64,000 nt of DNA from Methylocaldum marinum. Its GTDB lineage: Bacteria > Pseudomonadota > Gammaproteobacteria > Methylococcales > Methylococcaceae. Both the position numbers and the translations under genes were made by a program. Positions 40,032 through 50,099 of the stretch are shown here, in pieces; the first letter of the stretch is position 1, and every line of letters starts with the position of its first letter. The notes beneath the pieces were generated by a model. That model had not been told where the DNA came from, did no database searches, and was given only the letters and a program-made list of their open reading frames with translations. The DNA lies in assembly GCF_003584645.1 (NCBI RefSeq), contig NZ_AP017928.1, positions 3,634,395-3,698,394 on the forward strand, read 5' to 3'.

Positions 40032-41218
40032 GCCGCGATTTCGATCTGCTGATCGTGGGCGGCGGACTCGTCGGGGGCAGTCTCGCCCTCGCCTTGAGGG
40101 ATACGCCGCTCCGTGTGGGAATCGTCGAAGCATTGACGGAGACCCAACGACTGGCCTTGGCGGCCGGCGACCGGGCCCTGGCACTGGCCCGCGGCACGGT
40201 TCAAATTCTCGACCGGCTCGGAATATGGCAAGACGTGGCGGGCAAAGCCATGCCCATCCGCCACATCCATGTGTCCGACCGCGGACGTTTCGGAAAAACC
40301 CGCCTGCACGCCGGTGAAAAAGGGATCGATGCATTGGGTCAAGTCATCGTAGCCCGAACACTGGAAGATCGCATTGCCCAGGAACTGCAAGGACTCGACG
40401 CGGAACTCGTATGCCCGGCCCGGGTCATCGGTCTCAAAGCCGGCCCGGAAGCCGTATGCGTCACTGTCAAGAAAGGCGACGAATGCCTTAATCTGACGGC
40501 GTCCCTGGTAGTCGCCGCCGACGGAGGCAACTCCACGGTAAGAAAGCTTTTGGAGATAGAGCAGAAGGTCCGGGATTACCAGCAAACCGCGATCGTAACC
40601 GAGGTCGCCACTGAGGCCGACGTGAACTTCACGGCCTACGAGCGCTTCACCAGCGCGGGCCCATTGGCTCTGCTGCCCCTGGAGCGCAGGAAATGCTCCG
40701 TCGTCTGGACTATGGAAAATCAGGACGCGGACGAACTCTTGAGCGAATCAGACTCGAACTTTACCGCGAATCTGCAGACGGCATTCGGCTATTGGCTGGG
40801 GAAAATTCAACTAGCCTCGAAACGACAGGGCTTCCCGCTCAAGCTGATCCGGGCCGAGAAAATGGCGGACGACCGCGTCCTCTTGATCGGCAACGCAATG
40901 CACCAGATTCATCCGGTTGCCGGGCAAGGCTTCAACCTCGGACTTCGCGACGCGGCATTCCTGGCGGAGCAGTTGTCCACCAGGCTGGCATTCAACGAAG
41001 ACATAGGCGAAAACGCGTTTCTTGCTCGATATGTCCGGGCCAGGCAGAGAGATCTCGCAAACACGATCCATTTTACCGACAGCCTGATTCGCGCTTTCTG
41101 CACCGATTTTCCGCCGCTCGCCCTGGCGCGCAACGCTGCCCTGGTCGCCCTGGATTGCTTCCCGCCGGCGAAGCGCTTGCTGGCCCGTCACGCGATGGGA
41201 TACGGATTTAGGCTTTAA
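40028..41218 (+). CDS. ubiH: 2-octaprenyl-6-methoxyphenol hydroxylase
   Basis: FAD monooxygenase of ubiquinone synthesis. 396 residues with FAD motif VGGGLVGGSLALAL at the N-terminus and the second FAD motif DRVLLIGNAMHQIHPVAGQG near 280-300. UbiH is chosen over UbiF/UbiI from its place after pepP. Downstream is a convergent small lipoprotein gene. Confidence 0.93.
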   Translation: MSRDFDLLIVGGGLVGGSLALALRDTPLRVGIVEALTETQRLALAAGDRALALARGTVQILDRLGIWQDVAGKAMPIRHIHVSDRGRFGKTRLHAGEKGIDALGQVIVARTLEDRIAQELQGLDAELVCPARVIGLKAGPEAVCVTVKKGDECLNLTASLVVAADGGNSTVRKLLEIEQKVRDYQQTAIVTEVATEADVNFTAYERFTSAGPLALLPLERRKCSVVWTMENQDADELLSESDSNFTANLQTAFGYWLGKIQLASKRQGFPLKLIRAEKMADDRVLLIGNAMHQIHPVAGQGFNLGLRDAAFLAEQLSTRLAFNEDIGENAFLARYVRARQRDLANTIHFTDSLIRAFCTDFPPLALARNAALVALDCFPPAKRLLARHAMGYGFRL

Positions 41219-41232
41219 ACGATCGAATCCGG

Positions 41233-41631
41233 CTATTCGAATTGCGGAAATGCGCTATCCAATCGCCAATGCTTCTGCTCGACGTCGAAATGCCATTTCT
41301 GCTCGTCGGTCAGACTTTTTTCCACGAGACGATCGTTATTGATGTAGCGGATCTCGACGGTTTGCAGCACGGTATTGCCTTCATCCTGCACCTTTCGGAA
41401 TAGCGATTCATAGCCTGTAACCTTGACGTTCCTAAGCGCGTTGAAATCAGGCATCGGGTTCTCCTTGCCGGCCTGAAAATCCCAGGCCTTCTGGAAAGCC
41501 CCCCAACGAATCGCCGAACCATAGCGGTTCAGCGCTTCCTCCATTTTCATCACCTTCATGTCATTGGCGCACGCTGCAAGCGTCAAACTCAAGACAACCC
41601 ATATTGTTCCGAAAACCCGATTTCGAGCCAT
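41233..41631 (-). CDS. Small predicted lipoprotein, unknown function
   Basis: 132 residues from the ATG at 41631; a longer frame to 41700 would bury the signal peptide and is rejected. Signal peptide with lipobox LAAC (Cys about 21 in LTLAACAND), then a compact domain that begins MKVMKMEEALNRYGSAIRWG and ends FDVEQKHWRLDSAFPQFE. I recognise the type as a small periplasmic lipoprotein but not a named family. Confidence 0.75.
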   Translation of the reverse strand: MARNRVFGTIWVVLSLTLAACANDMKVMKMEEALNRYGSAIRWGAFQKAWDFQAGKENPMPDFNALRNVKVTGYESLFRKVQDEGNTVLQTVEIRYINNDRLVEKSLTDEQKWHFDVEQKHWRLDSAFPQFE

Positions 41632-41706
41632 AGAAGCACCCCAATAGCGAACGATTGACAACGCGTACGGCAGGATTTTGACTTCGGCCTGACGCTGCAA
41701 GCGCTT

Positions 41707-41738
41707 TTTACATTAATGTTGCAGCGAGATTATATAAT
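41707..41738 (+). promoter_or_regulatory. Candidate promoter of the small exported protein gene
   Basis: TTTACA (41707-41712) is followed after 17-20 nt by overlapping TTATAT/TATAAT (41730-41738), about 30 nt before the GTG at 41769. A short AT-rich island in otherwise GC-rich DNA. Confidence 0.45.
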
Positions 41739-41768
41739 GCTCGCCACGAATAACTTCGGAGATAAACA

Positions 41769-42215
41769 GTGAAAATACTAGCCGGTCTTTTCTTGGCACT
41801 CCTTGCCGTCATCTACTTTCTGCCCGCCTTTATGTCACGCGCCGACGCCATCCACGGCAACTCGCGGGAAGCGGTTTATAAATCGGCAGTCAAAGTCAAG
41901 CGCCACCTCAATACGGACGACCGTGTTTTGTTCGATACGGCATTAGGAATTTTAGACAAAATAAAATCGGAGGAAGGCCCGGATGCATTCGTCGATACCG
42001 TGGACGGCAAATCACCCGACGAAGTCATTGAAACCGCGAAATCGGAGGTCAATATTCAGATCGCCGCCGGCCACCCGGATTTCAAGCAGTATAGTTCGTG
42101 GGACGACATGATACACAAGCTGACCAGCGGCAACGGAAGAAGGCCGTCCGCACGCCCCAATGCGTCGTCCGACCATCCGCTGCGCAATTCCGAACGGCCG
42201 GACCGCCCCCAATAA
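41769..42215 (+). CDS. Exported DUF6694-like protein
   Basis: 148 residues starting with GTG. One N-terminal hydrophobic segment (about 3-22), probably a signal or anchor without lipobox Cys. The core VKVKRHLNTDDRVLFDTAL followed by DGKSPDEVIETA resembles the DUF6694 pattern (a helix pair, then a D-G-K-T/S-x-D-E motif). The tail from about 120 is Pro/Arg/Ser-rich and looks disordered. Function unknown. Confidence 0.65.
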   Translation: MKILAGLFLALLAVIYFLPAFMSRADAIHGNSREAVYKSAVKVKRHLNTDDRVLFDTALGILDKIKSEEGPDAFVDTVDGKSPDEVIETAKSEVNIQIAAGHPDFKQYSSWDDMIHKLTSGNGRRPSARPNASSDHPLRNSERPDRPQ

Positions 42216-42262
42216 CCCGGGCACAAAATAGCGACGTACTCTTACGATTTCGGCAGACATGG

Positions 42263-43144
42263 CTAGTCATCGCTTCTAACCCGCTCTTGATTCAGCCGGA
42301 GCGCAGTTCGATAAACCGTTTCGCGACGCGCTCCGGTAATTTTCACGGTCAAGGCCACCGCCGTCTTTACGGAACAATCCTCGAGCAGAATCCGCAAGAT
42401 ACGCTCCTCCTCCGCAGCGAGTCCTTCTGCTCTCCCGAATTCGGGCGCGCCTTCCAACACCAGAACGAACTCCCCTTTCAGCATATTCGGATCGCTTTCG
42501 AGGAAAGAAATCGCCTCGCCGACTTTTGTATCCACTATCGTTTCGAACAGCTTCGTCAGCTCTCGCGCTATGACTAATCGCCGCTCCGACGGGAAAATCG
42601 CCGCAATGTCCGCTACACTTTCGAGGACACGGTGACTCGATTCGTAAAAAATGAGCGTTCTCGCATCGTTCGACAGGTTCTCCAGGCTCGCCTTTCGTGC
42701 CGCCGGTCTTCTTGGCAGAAATCCCTCGAAAGCGAAGCGGTCGGTCGGCAGACCGGATGCGGACAGAGCGGCTACGAGAGCACATGCACCCGGAACCGGA
42801 ACGACCCGGATTCCCGCGGACCGGGCCGAACGCACCAGGGGGAACCCCGGATCGCTGATCAGCGGTGTTCCGGCGTCCGAGATCAGCGCGATGGATTCGC
42901 CTCTTAGCAAGCGATCGACCAGCCGGGGCGAGGCCGAGTCCTCGTTGTGTTCATGAAATGGTACTGCAGACGTGGAAATTCCGTAGTGATCCAGAAGCGG
43001 CCGGCTATGCCGGGTATCTTCACAAGCGATGAGATCGACCTGCTGCAATACATCGACGGCGCGGAACGTAAAGTCTCTCAGATTGCCGATCGGTGTCGCC
43101 ACTAGGTATAGTATGCCGGGTTCTGTTTGCGTCACTTTAAACAT
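42263..43144 (-). CDS. rsmI: 16S rRNA (cytidine1402-2'-O)-methyltransferase
   Basis: SAM-dependent tetrapyrrole-methylase-fold enzyme acting on 16S C1402. 293 residues from the ATG at 43144; the longer frame would run into the divergent lpoA start and is rejected. Motifs LYLVATPIGNLRDFTFRA, ACEDTRHS, ISDAGTPLISDPG and FEGFLPRR are clear. Divergent from lpoA with a 28-nt gap, the conserved rsmI/lpoA arrangement. Confidence 0.96.
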   Translation of the reverse strand: MFKVTQTEPGILYLVATPIGNLRDFTFRAVDVLQQVDLIACEDTRHSRPLLDHYGISTSAVPFHEHNEDSASPRLVDRLLRGESIALISDAGTPLISDPGFPLVRSARSAGIRVVPVPGACALVAALSASGLPTDRFAFEGFLPRRPAARKASLENLSNDARTLIFYESSHRVLESVADIAAIFPSERRLVIARELTKLFETIVDTKVGEAISFLESDPNMLKGEFVLVLEGAPEFGRAEGLAAEEERILRILLEDCSVKTAVALTVKITGARRETVYRTALRLNQERVRSDD

Positions 43145-43172
43145 CCTCGCGTTCTCGAACTGAATCCCGCCT

Positions 43173-45065
43173 ATGGCTTTAATAATCCGCCTCGGTCTCG
43201 TCCTTCTCGTTTTGACGGCAGCCGGCTGCGTCCGCGACACGGCCAGGCGCGGCAGTATGGATCCGCGCGCGATGCAGGCCGAAAGCCTGGTCCAGAGTGG
43301 GGACTATGCCGGCGCGATGAGATTATTTCAGCAGCTCGCGGCGGCTTCGCGCGATCCCGACTATTACCGCTTGCGAGCAGCCGATTCGGCGCTTCGTGCG
43401 GGCGACGGCAGAACCGCGAAGCAGCTGGCCGATGCCGTCGATCCCGGCGAACTGGAGACCGCAGACCGGCACGATTACACGCTCCTGCAAAGCAGGCTCG
43501 ATCTCAACGTCGGCCGGGCGCGGGAGGCCCTGGCCAAACTCGATAGCCTGTCCATGGGAAGACTCGGCCCGCCCCAAAAGGCGCATTATCACACACTGCG
43601 CGCCTCGGCCTACAACCAGCTGGGCAACATGCTCGAAAGCGCCCAGGAACGGATCAAGCTCGGCTACCTTCTCACTCATCCCGACGCCGTAAAGAAAAAT
43701 AATGAAGCCATTTATGACGAGCTTGCGCGGATTCCGGAAAAAGTCCTGGCTACCATGCAAGCTTCCGCGCCCGATGTATTGGGCGGCTGGATGAATCTGA
43801 CCCAGATCATGAAGACCACGCCACCGGCCGGATTGTCGACGGAATTGGCCAAGTGGCAAGCTCGCTATTCCGGACATCCTGCCAGCGGGCAATTCCTGCG
43901 GAGCCTATTGAGCCAGCGTCAAGGCACGCTCCCCGGCCAGGCTCATACCGGTACCGCTCCGCCCGCCGCAACCGCCCCCGGCACAACCGCCTTCGTCGGA
44001 GTGATGCTGCCCTTGTCGGGTCCCTATGCGTCCGCTGCCCAGGCCCTGCGTACCGGATTGCTTGCCGCTTATTACGCAGACCCCAATCCGGCGAAACCGC
44101 CTTTACGGTTCGTCGACACCGGAACCGGAAACATCCATCAACTCTACCGGAAATTGGCCGATGAGGGCGCGAAAACGATCATCGGTCCCTTGCTCAAAGA
44201 AAACCTGGCCACCCTGTCCGGTGCGGGAGAGTTAGCGGTTCCCGTCTTGGCACTCAATCAAACGCCGGAGGTCAGCAACGATAGGATCTATCAGTTCGGC
44301 CTCACTCCGGAACACGAGGTCGAGCAAGCGGCGGGGAGCGCCTGGTTCGACGGCTACCAAAGCGCGCTGGTCTTGGCTCCCGCCACCTCGTTCGGGCAGC
44401 GCATGGTCAAACACTTCGAAGCCTATTGGAATCAGCTCGGCGGGACCGTTAGAACCATCAAGACCTACCCCTATCACGGCGAGGACTTCACCGCCTCGGT
44501 GAGGTCGCTTCTTTCCGCAGCGCCTCTCGCCACCCAAGCGCAAATCACCCTACCGCCGATTCAAGCCGGAAGACAGGGCGCGGATTTCATCTTTCTCATC
44601 AGCGACGCCCGCGACGCTCATCTCATAATGCCTCAGCTCACTTTTCACCAGGGCGAACCTATTGCGGTCTACGCAACTTCACACGTCTATAGCGGTCGAA
44701 CCGACGCAGGTGCCGACAGAGATTTGAATGGCCTAATTTTCTGTGATATTCCATGGCTACTCGATCCGTCGGATAGCGGTCCGCTATCGCAGCAATCACT
44801 GAGCAGCCAGATTCAACAAACGCCGTCCGACTACCTGAGACTTATCGCTCTGGGAATCGATGCTTACCGATTGCTTCCGAAACTCGAAAGATTCGGCGCT
44901 GAACCCCGGTCGCGGTACTCCGGCGCAACCGGTACGCTCTCGCTAAATTCAGGCAACCGCATCCAACGGCAACTTCACTGCGCCCAATTCGAAGACGGCA
45001 TTCCGCAGCCGCGCGGGATCGCGCCCCTGCTGCGGCCGCGCGAAAACACACCGGCGCTTCGGTGA
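43173..45065 (+). CDS. lpoA: Penicillin-binding-protein activator LpoA
   Basis: Outer-membrane lipoprotein that activates PBP1A from outside the wall. 630 residues: signal peptide with lipobox TAAGC (Cys19), N-terminal TPR-like helices (about 30-240), an Ala/Pro-rich linker (about 250-265), then a type I periplasmic-binding-protein fold starting FVGVMLPLSGPYASAAQAL. It overlaps yraN by 4 nt. The rsmI-lpoA-yraN-diaA context confirms it. Confidence 0.95.
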   Translation: MALIIRLGLVLLVLTAAGCVRDTARRGSMDPRAMQAESLVQSGDYAGAMRLFQQLAAASRDPDYYRLRAADSALRAGDGRTAKQLADAVDPGELETADRHDYTLLQSRLDLNVGRAREALAKLDSLSMGRLGPPQKAHYHTLRASAYNQLGNMLESAQERIKLGYLLTHPDAVKKNNEAIYDELARIPEKVLATMQASAPDVLGGWMNLTQIMKTTPPAGLSTELAKWQARYSGHPASGQFLRSLLSQRQGTLPGQAHTGTAPPAATAPGTTAFVGVMLPLSGPYASAAQALRTGLLAAYYADPNPAKPPLRFVDTGTGNIHQLYRKLADEGAKTIIGPLLKENLATLSGAGELAVPVLALNQTPEVSNDRIYQFGLTPEHEVEQAAGSAWFDGYQSALVLAPATSFGQRMVKHFEAYWNQLGGTVRTIKTYPYHGEDFTASVRSLLSAAPLATQAQITLPPIQAGRQGADFIFLISDARDAHLIMPQLTFHQGEPIAVYATSHVYSGRTDAGADRDLNGLIFCDIPWLLDPSDSGPLSQQSLSSQIQQTPSDYLRLIALGIDAYRLLPKLERFGAEPRSRYSGATGTLSLNSGNRIQRQLHCAQFEDGIPQPRGIAPLLRPRENTPALR

Positions 45066-45436
45066 AAACGCCAAGATCTACGCTTGGCCACACCAAAGGC
45101 CGTATCGCGGAAGACCAGGCGCTGTTCTTTTTACAGTCCAACGGCCTGCGGCTGATCGAGCGCAATTACCGCTGCCGATACGGCGAAATCGATCTGATCA
45201 TGGAAGACGGCCGAGCCATAGTCTTTGTCGAAGTCCGCTATCGGGGAAGTATCCGGTTCGGCGGCGCTCTGGAAAGCGTGGACCGGCGCAAACAGGCCAA
45301 ACTGCTGGCGAGCGCCGCCAATTTTCTCCGCGAGAAGCGCATGGATCGGCCGGCGCGATTCGATGTCGCGGCGCTCGCCCCAGAAGACGGCGGGCTTGCT
45401 GTAAAATGGGTCAAAGACGCTTTTCAAGCGGCTTAA
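45062..45436 (+). CDS. yraN: UPF0102 nuclease-fold protein YraN
   Basis: 124 residues with GTG start. Endonuclease-like core: G-x-x-A-E in GRIAEDQALFFL, YRCRYGEIDLIMED and VFVEVRYR. This is the restriction-endonuclease-like fold with conserved E, D and E-x-R. Biological role unsettled. Sits between lpoA and diaA as in E. coli. Confidence 0.94.
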   Translation: MKTPRSTLGHTKGRIAEDQALFFLQSNGLRLIERNYRCRYGEIDLIMEDGRAIVFVEVRYRGSIRFGGALESVDRRKQAKLLASAANFLREKRMDRPARFDVAALAPEDGGLAVKWVKDAFQAA

Positions 45437-45472
45437 CCGATTACAGCATTCGCTTCGCGACTTTGATAGTAA

Positions 45473-46063
<591 letters not shown>

Positions 46064-46067
46064 TACC

Positions 46068-47456
46068 TTGGCTTTATCCGACGCGTTTTTGAGCCGGCTG
46101 GCACAAATCTTTCCACCGGGCTCGCTTTTCACCGCCCCCGCCGACTGCTGGACCTACGGTTACGACAATAGCCGCCGCCAGTCCCTGCCGGACGCGGTCG
46201 TATTCCCCTCCAACCATGTCCAGACCGTGGAACTGGCCCATTTGTGCAATGAACATCGAGTGGCTCTGACGGCCCGCGGCCGCGGCACCGGCACAACCGG
46301 CGCGACCGTGCCTCTACGAGGCGGCGTGGTAGCTTCGTTCGAACGCATGAACCGGATCGTGGAGTTCTCGCCGGGCAACCGTTACATCGTCGTCGAGCCC
46401 GGTCTAACCAATCAGGCGCTACAGGACTTTCTCAAGCCGCACGGCTTCTTCTGGCCACCCGACCCGACCAGCGCGGCGTTTTGCAGCATAGGCGGCAATC
46501 TGGCCTATAACTCGGCCGGTCCGCGCGCGGTGAAATACGGCACGCCGCGAGAAAACACCCTGGCGTTAAGGGCGGTAACCGGTCAGGGAACGGAGATCCG
46601 CACCGGGGTATTGACCACCAAGGGCGTTGTCGGCTACGACCTGACCCGTTTGCTATTGGGTTCCGAGGGAACCCTCGCGCTGATAACCGAGGCGACGCTC
46701 AAGCTGACGCCGTTGCCGCAAGCCAAGCGTACCATGCGTGCGGTCTATGCGGATTTGAGCAACGCAACCGAAGCCATTACCCGGATCATGGCCCAACCCG
46801 CGGTGCCTTGCGCCCTCGAATTCATCGACGGAAATGCGATCGAACTGATCCGCCGCTATTCTCGCGCCGATCTGCCCGAGCGCGCCGGCGCCTTGCTCAT
46901 GATCGAAGTGGACGGCTTCGCCGAGGGCATGGCCGTTCAGATAGAGAGCGTGCGGCAAGCCGCTCGAAACGAAGGCCTTCTGGAGTTTCGCGTCGCGGAA
47001 ACCGCCGATGAAGTCGAGGCCTTGTGGCAAACTCGCAAAGCCTTATCGCCGGCTCTGCGGAAAGTCGCGCCGAAAAAAATCAACGAAGACGTCGTGGTGC
47101 CCGTCACCGAACTGCCTAAGCTGATTGCGGGCCTGAACCAGCTGTCGCAACGCTTCGATCTCGCGATCGTCAACTTCGGCCATGCGGGAAATGGAAATAT
47201 CCACGTCAACCTGCTATTCGACCCTGCCAAACCCGGCGAGACCGAAAAAGCCCATGAGTGCCTGGGAGAGATGTTTTCGCTGGTGCTGAGACTTCGCGGA
47301 ACCTTGTCGGGCGAGCACGGCGTCGGTCTCGAAAAGCGCGATTACGTCGATCAAGAAATCGACGTCGGCGCCCTGGAATTGATGCGAGCCCTCAAACGCC
47401 AGTTCGATCCGAACGGCATTCTGAATCCGGACAAAACGCTGCCCCTGCCCGGTTGA
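46068..47456 (+). CDS. FAD-linked oxidase, GlcD / D-lactate dehydrogenase type
   Basis: 462 residues from a TTG at 46068 with GGGGA 8 nt upstream. N-terminal PCMH-type FAD domain with ARGRGTGTTGATVPL and GGNLAYNSAGPRAVKYG, C-terminal FAD-oxidase domain with NFGHAGNGNIHVNLL and SGEHGVGLEKRDY. Substrate is probably a 2-hydroxy acid (glycolate or D-lactate); no GlcE or GlcF genes follow, so a single-subunit D-2-hydroxyacid dehydrogenase is likelier. It starts 4 nt after diaA. Confidence 0.88.
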   Translation: MALSDAFLSRLAQIFPPGSLFTAPADCWTYGYDNSRRQSLPDAVVFPSNHVQTVELAHLCNEHRVALTARGRGTGTTGATVPLRGGVVASFERMNRIVEFSPGNRYIVVEPGLTNQALQDFLKPHGFFWPPDPTSAAFCSIGGNLAYNSAGPRAVKYGTPRENTLALRAVTGQGTEIRTGVLTTKGVVGYDLTRLLLGSEGTLALITEATLKLTPLPQAKRTMRAVYADLSNATEAITRIMAQPAVPCALEFIDGNAIELIRRYSRADLPERAGALLMIEVDGFAEGMAVQIESVRQAARNEGLLEFRVAETADEVEALWQTRKALSPALRKVAPKKINEDVVVPVTELPKLIAGLNQLSQRFDLAIVNFGHAGNGNIHVNLLFDPAKPGETEKAHECLGEMFSLVLRLRGTLSGEHGVGLEKRDYVDQEIDVGALELMRALKRQFDPNGILNPDKTLPLPG

Positions 47457-47548
47457 CCTCCATCGCGCGGTTGTCGTGAATAAATCTTCTCCTCGGCGCC
47501 AGCATCCATTAGCGCCGAAATGAACCGCTCGCTGTGTTTTTCACAAGC

Positions 47549-48379
47549 TCAGCCGTCAATCACGATCCGCATCGACAAATCGACCGCCCGAACGTTCTTG
47601 GTCAAGGCGCCGACCGAAATGTAATCCACCCCGGTTTCGGCGATCTGCCGGATGCCATCCAAGGTCACGTTGCCGGAGACCTCGAGCTTTGCGCGGCCTG
47701 CGGTCAGGCTCACCGCCTCCCGCATCATGGGAAGCGTGAAATTGTCCAGAAGAATCCGTTCGGCACCGGCCGCCAGGGCTTGGCGCAGTTCGTCGAGATT
47801 TTCCACTTCCACCTCGATCGGCACGTTCGCGTTCAGCGATTTCGCCGCATGCACGGCCTTCTCGATGGAACCGCACGCCAGGATATGGTTTTCCTTGACG
47901 AGGATGCCATCATAAAGCCCCATCCGATGGTTATTACAGCCACCGCAGCGTACGGCATATTTCTGCGCTTTGCGAAGACCGGGAATCGTCTTACGAGTAT
48001 CCAGCACTTTCGCCCGGGTGCCTTCCACGGCTTTAGCATAACCCTGCGCCAAGGTCGCGGTTCCCGACAGAGTCTGCAGCAGATTGAGTCCCGTGCGTTC
48101 CCCCGTGAGAAGCGCCCGCGCCGGGCCCCGCACGACGCACAGTTCGGTACCCGGATCGACTCGAGCGCCTTCGGCCGCCAGCCATTCGATTCGGACCGAA
48201 TCGTCAATCCGGGTGAACACGGCTGAAAACCAAGCTTGCCCACACAGCACCATGGCCTCGCGGGTAACCACTTTTGCTATCGCCGTTGCGTTCTCCGAAA
48301 TGATGGAAGCGGTCAAATCGCCTGCACCGATGTCTTCTTCCAGAAACCGCTCGACTTCGCCTAAATCCAAGGAATTCAT
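47549..48379 (-). CDS. nadC: Nicotinate-nucleotide pyrophosphorylase (quinolinate PRTase)
   Basis: Makes nicotinate mononucleotide from quinolinate and PRPP. 276 residues from the ATG at 48379; a longer frame overlaps the DUF1499 gene and lacks family match. Visible are EEDIGAGDLTASII, ARAGLNLLQ-type (GERTGLNLLQTLSGTAT), DTRKTIPGLR and the C-terminal DYISVGALTKNV. It follows the DUF1499 gene on the same strand. Confidence 0.96.
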   Translation of the reverse strand: MNSLDLGEVERFLEEDIGAGDLTASIISENATAIAKVVTREAMVLCGQAWFSAVFTRIDDSVRIEWLAAEGARVDPGTELCVVRGPARALLTGERTGLNLLQTLSGTATLAQGYAKAVEGTRAKVLDTRKTIPGLRKAQKYAVRCGGCNNHRMGLYDGILVKENHILACGSIEKAVHAAKSLNANVPIEVEVENLDELRQALAAGAERILLDNFTLPMMREAVSLTAGRAKLEVSGNVTLDGIRQIAETGVDYISVGALTKNVRAVDLSMRIVIDG

Positions 48380-48398
48380 CGTATTTTCCCGATCACGC

Positions 48399-48848
48399 CT
48401 AGCGCCCCAAACCTTCACGCTTAAGAACCTCGCGTAAACGCTCGATACGCCGGCGATTTACGCCCAAATCCCAATAGCCGACGCGCGAAGCCGAGCGGAC
48501 ATGCATGAGCCTCTGCTCCGGAACAAGCTGAAATTCGACGTCGTCCACGAATCGGAATAAGCGGCTCGTGGCTTCGGCGCGAAGATACCAGCGCTCCCTA
48601 TCCTCCTCGACGACTCGAACTCGAGGTTCCGACTCCAAGGCACGCTTGAGAATAGTCCATGCTTCCTCCGCCGCGACGCCGACGGGAAACGGGTCCACGT
48701 AATGATCCTGGTCGCTAGAACCGCTGGAAACACAATTGGGACTGGCGGGACAGTCCGATATTCTGGACGAAGCCATCGAATCTCCTTGACTGAGTGCCAA
48801 AGCTGCACAGACGAGCAACGCGACTTTACCGGGCCGCCCGCATCGCAT
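48399..48848 (-). CDS. DUF1499 family protein
   Basis: 149 residues with a probable N-terminal signal peptide (about 1-25). Conserved signature CPASPNCVSS, RFVDDVEFQLVPEQRLMHVRSASRVGYWDLGVNRRRI (split: residues 100-136). Function unknown. Its start overlaps the end of the PstS-like gene by 23 nt, and nadC begins 20 nt after its stop. Confidence 0.88.
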   Translation of the reverse strand: MRCGRPGKVALLVCAALALSQGDSMASSRISDCPASPNCVSSGSSDQDHYVDPFPVGVAAEEAWTILKRALESEPRVRVVEEDRERWYLRAEATSRLFRFVDDVEFQLVPEQRLMHVRSASRVGYWDLGVNRRRIERLREVLKREGLGR

Positions 48849-49938
48849 CCGGCGAGCCTCGGCGCTCGGTAATCGTATCGGAGGGTACCGGCATGGGCCT
48901 ATGATTCTTCACAGCCGCCGCATAAAGCTTACGTTCCTCGGCGGACATCGGGATGAGCCCCAGGGAGGCGAGATAGCCTTTCTCACCCCACGCCTTCTCG
49001 CTGGTAAATTCGGCGAGATATTGTTGTAGACCTTTCACCTTGGCAAGGTGATCCGCCTTGAAATAGAGGAATAAAGGCCTGGCGACGGGATAACGGTTTG
49101 CCGCAATGCTCTCGACGCTCGGAGCAACCCCGTCGATTCGAACGGCATCAAGCCGGGCTTTATGGGCCGTGTACTGGTGATAAGGCATAAACCCGACGAC
49201 TCCCGGCATCTTCGCCAATCTACCCGCAACGGCGTCGCCTCGTTCTTCGATGTAGGCTCCGTCGGTTCGGAGGGTGGAGCAGGTTTGCCTATAGCTGGCC
49301 TTCTTTGTGTCTTTCCACGCCGCGATGAACGGAAAATTTTCACACCCGGCCCTCGCAACGGCCTCTTCGAACAGTTCCCGTACGCCGGAACCGAACGCCG
49401 GAGCGATGACCTCGATCTTGGTGTCGGGCAGCGAAGGATTGATCTCCTTCCAGGTTTTATAGGGGTTCGGCACCAGCGCGTCGCAACTCCTGTTCTTGCA
49501 CTTGGGATCGGGCACATTCTTCCCCAAGGCCAGGAACAGCTCCTTGCGAGTGAGATCCAGCGCAGGCCCCTTCTTGGCTTGGGCGAGCACCAGACCGCCG
49601 TAGCCGACCTTTACCTCGACGATATTCCTAATGCCCGACGCCTGACAGGCTTCGAACTCGGATTTCTTCATCGGCCTCGATGCATTGACGATATCGGGCG
49701 ATTCGCCGGTTTCGGGCGCGCAGAACAACTGAAATCCGGCGCTGGTACTGTTCGATTCGACCCATGGCCGCTTGATTCTTCGGGATTTGCTGACTCGGTC
49801 GGCCACCGCGTCGGCGAACGGCCTTAAGGTATTCGAGCCATTAATATGCACGAAGCCGCGCATTTCCGCGGCCAATATCGGCTTCGTCATCAGAAGCGCT
49901 GCCAACAGCAAAGCAGAGAAAACAAAACGCTTGTTCAC
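48826..49938 (-). CDS. PstS-like periplasmic substrate-binding protein (1)
   Basis: 370 residues with GTG start and a clear signal peptide (about 1-23, cut after ILA). Phosphate-binding-protein fold: GSNTLRPFADAVADR at the start, NASRPMKK, GYGGLVLAQAKKG and FGSGVRELFEEAV. Several extra Cys (KCKNRSCD, GCENF) could form disulfides. No pstCAB transporter genes lie nearby. No PHO box is visible upstream. Confidence 0.85.
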   Translation of the reverse strand: MNKRFVFSALLLAALLMTKPILAAEMRGFVHINGSNTLRPFADAVADRVSKSRRIKRPWVESNSTSAGFQLFCAPETGESPDIVNASRPMKKSEFEACQASGIRNIVEVKVGYGGLVLAQAKKGPALDLTRKELFLALGKNVPDPKCKNRSCDALVPNPYKTWKEINPSLPDTKIEVIAPAFGSGVRELFEEAVARAGCENFPFIAAWKDTKKASYRQTCSTLRTDGAYIEERGDAVAGRLAKMPGVVGFMPYHQYTAHKARLDAVRIDGVAPSVESIAANRYPVARPLFLYFKADHLAKVKGLQQYLAEFTSEKAWGEKGYLASLGLIPMSAEERKLYAAAVKNHRPMPVPSDTITERRGSPDAMRAAR

Positions 49939-50016
49939 GATTTACCTGCGAACCAGTTGCACGAGGAAGTCGCCGGCACGGCAGGCCGGTGCTTCGACAT
50001 TTTAGTCAAAACGAAC

Positions 50017-50047
50017 AAAAAAAACCCGCTCTCGGGAGCGGGTCTTT
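50017..50047 (-). terminator. Rho-independent terminator of the OmpA-family gene
   Basis: Minus strand: GACCCGCTCCCGAGAGCGGGTTTTTTTTG, a 7-8 bp GC stem and T8 run, about 55 nt past the OmpA-family stop. It separates this gene from the downstream PstS-like gene. Confidence 0.9.
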
Positions 50048-50099
50048 CGTCTAGCCCGGCTGCCCTCGGGCAACCGGGCCGTTCGAGGTTGCGGTGAAC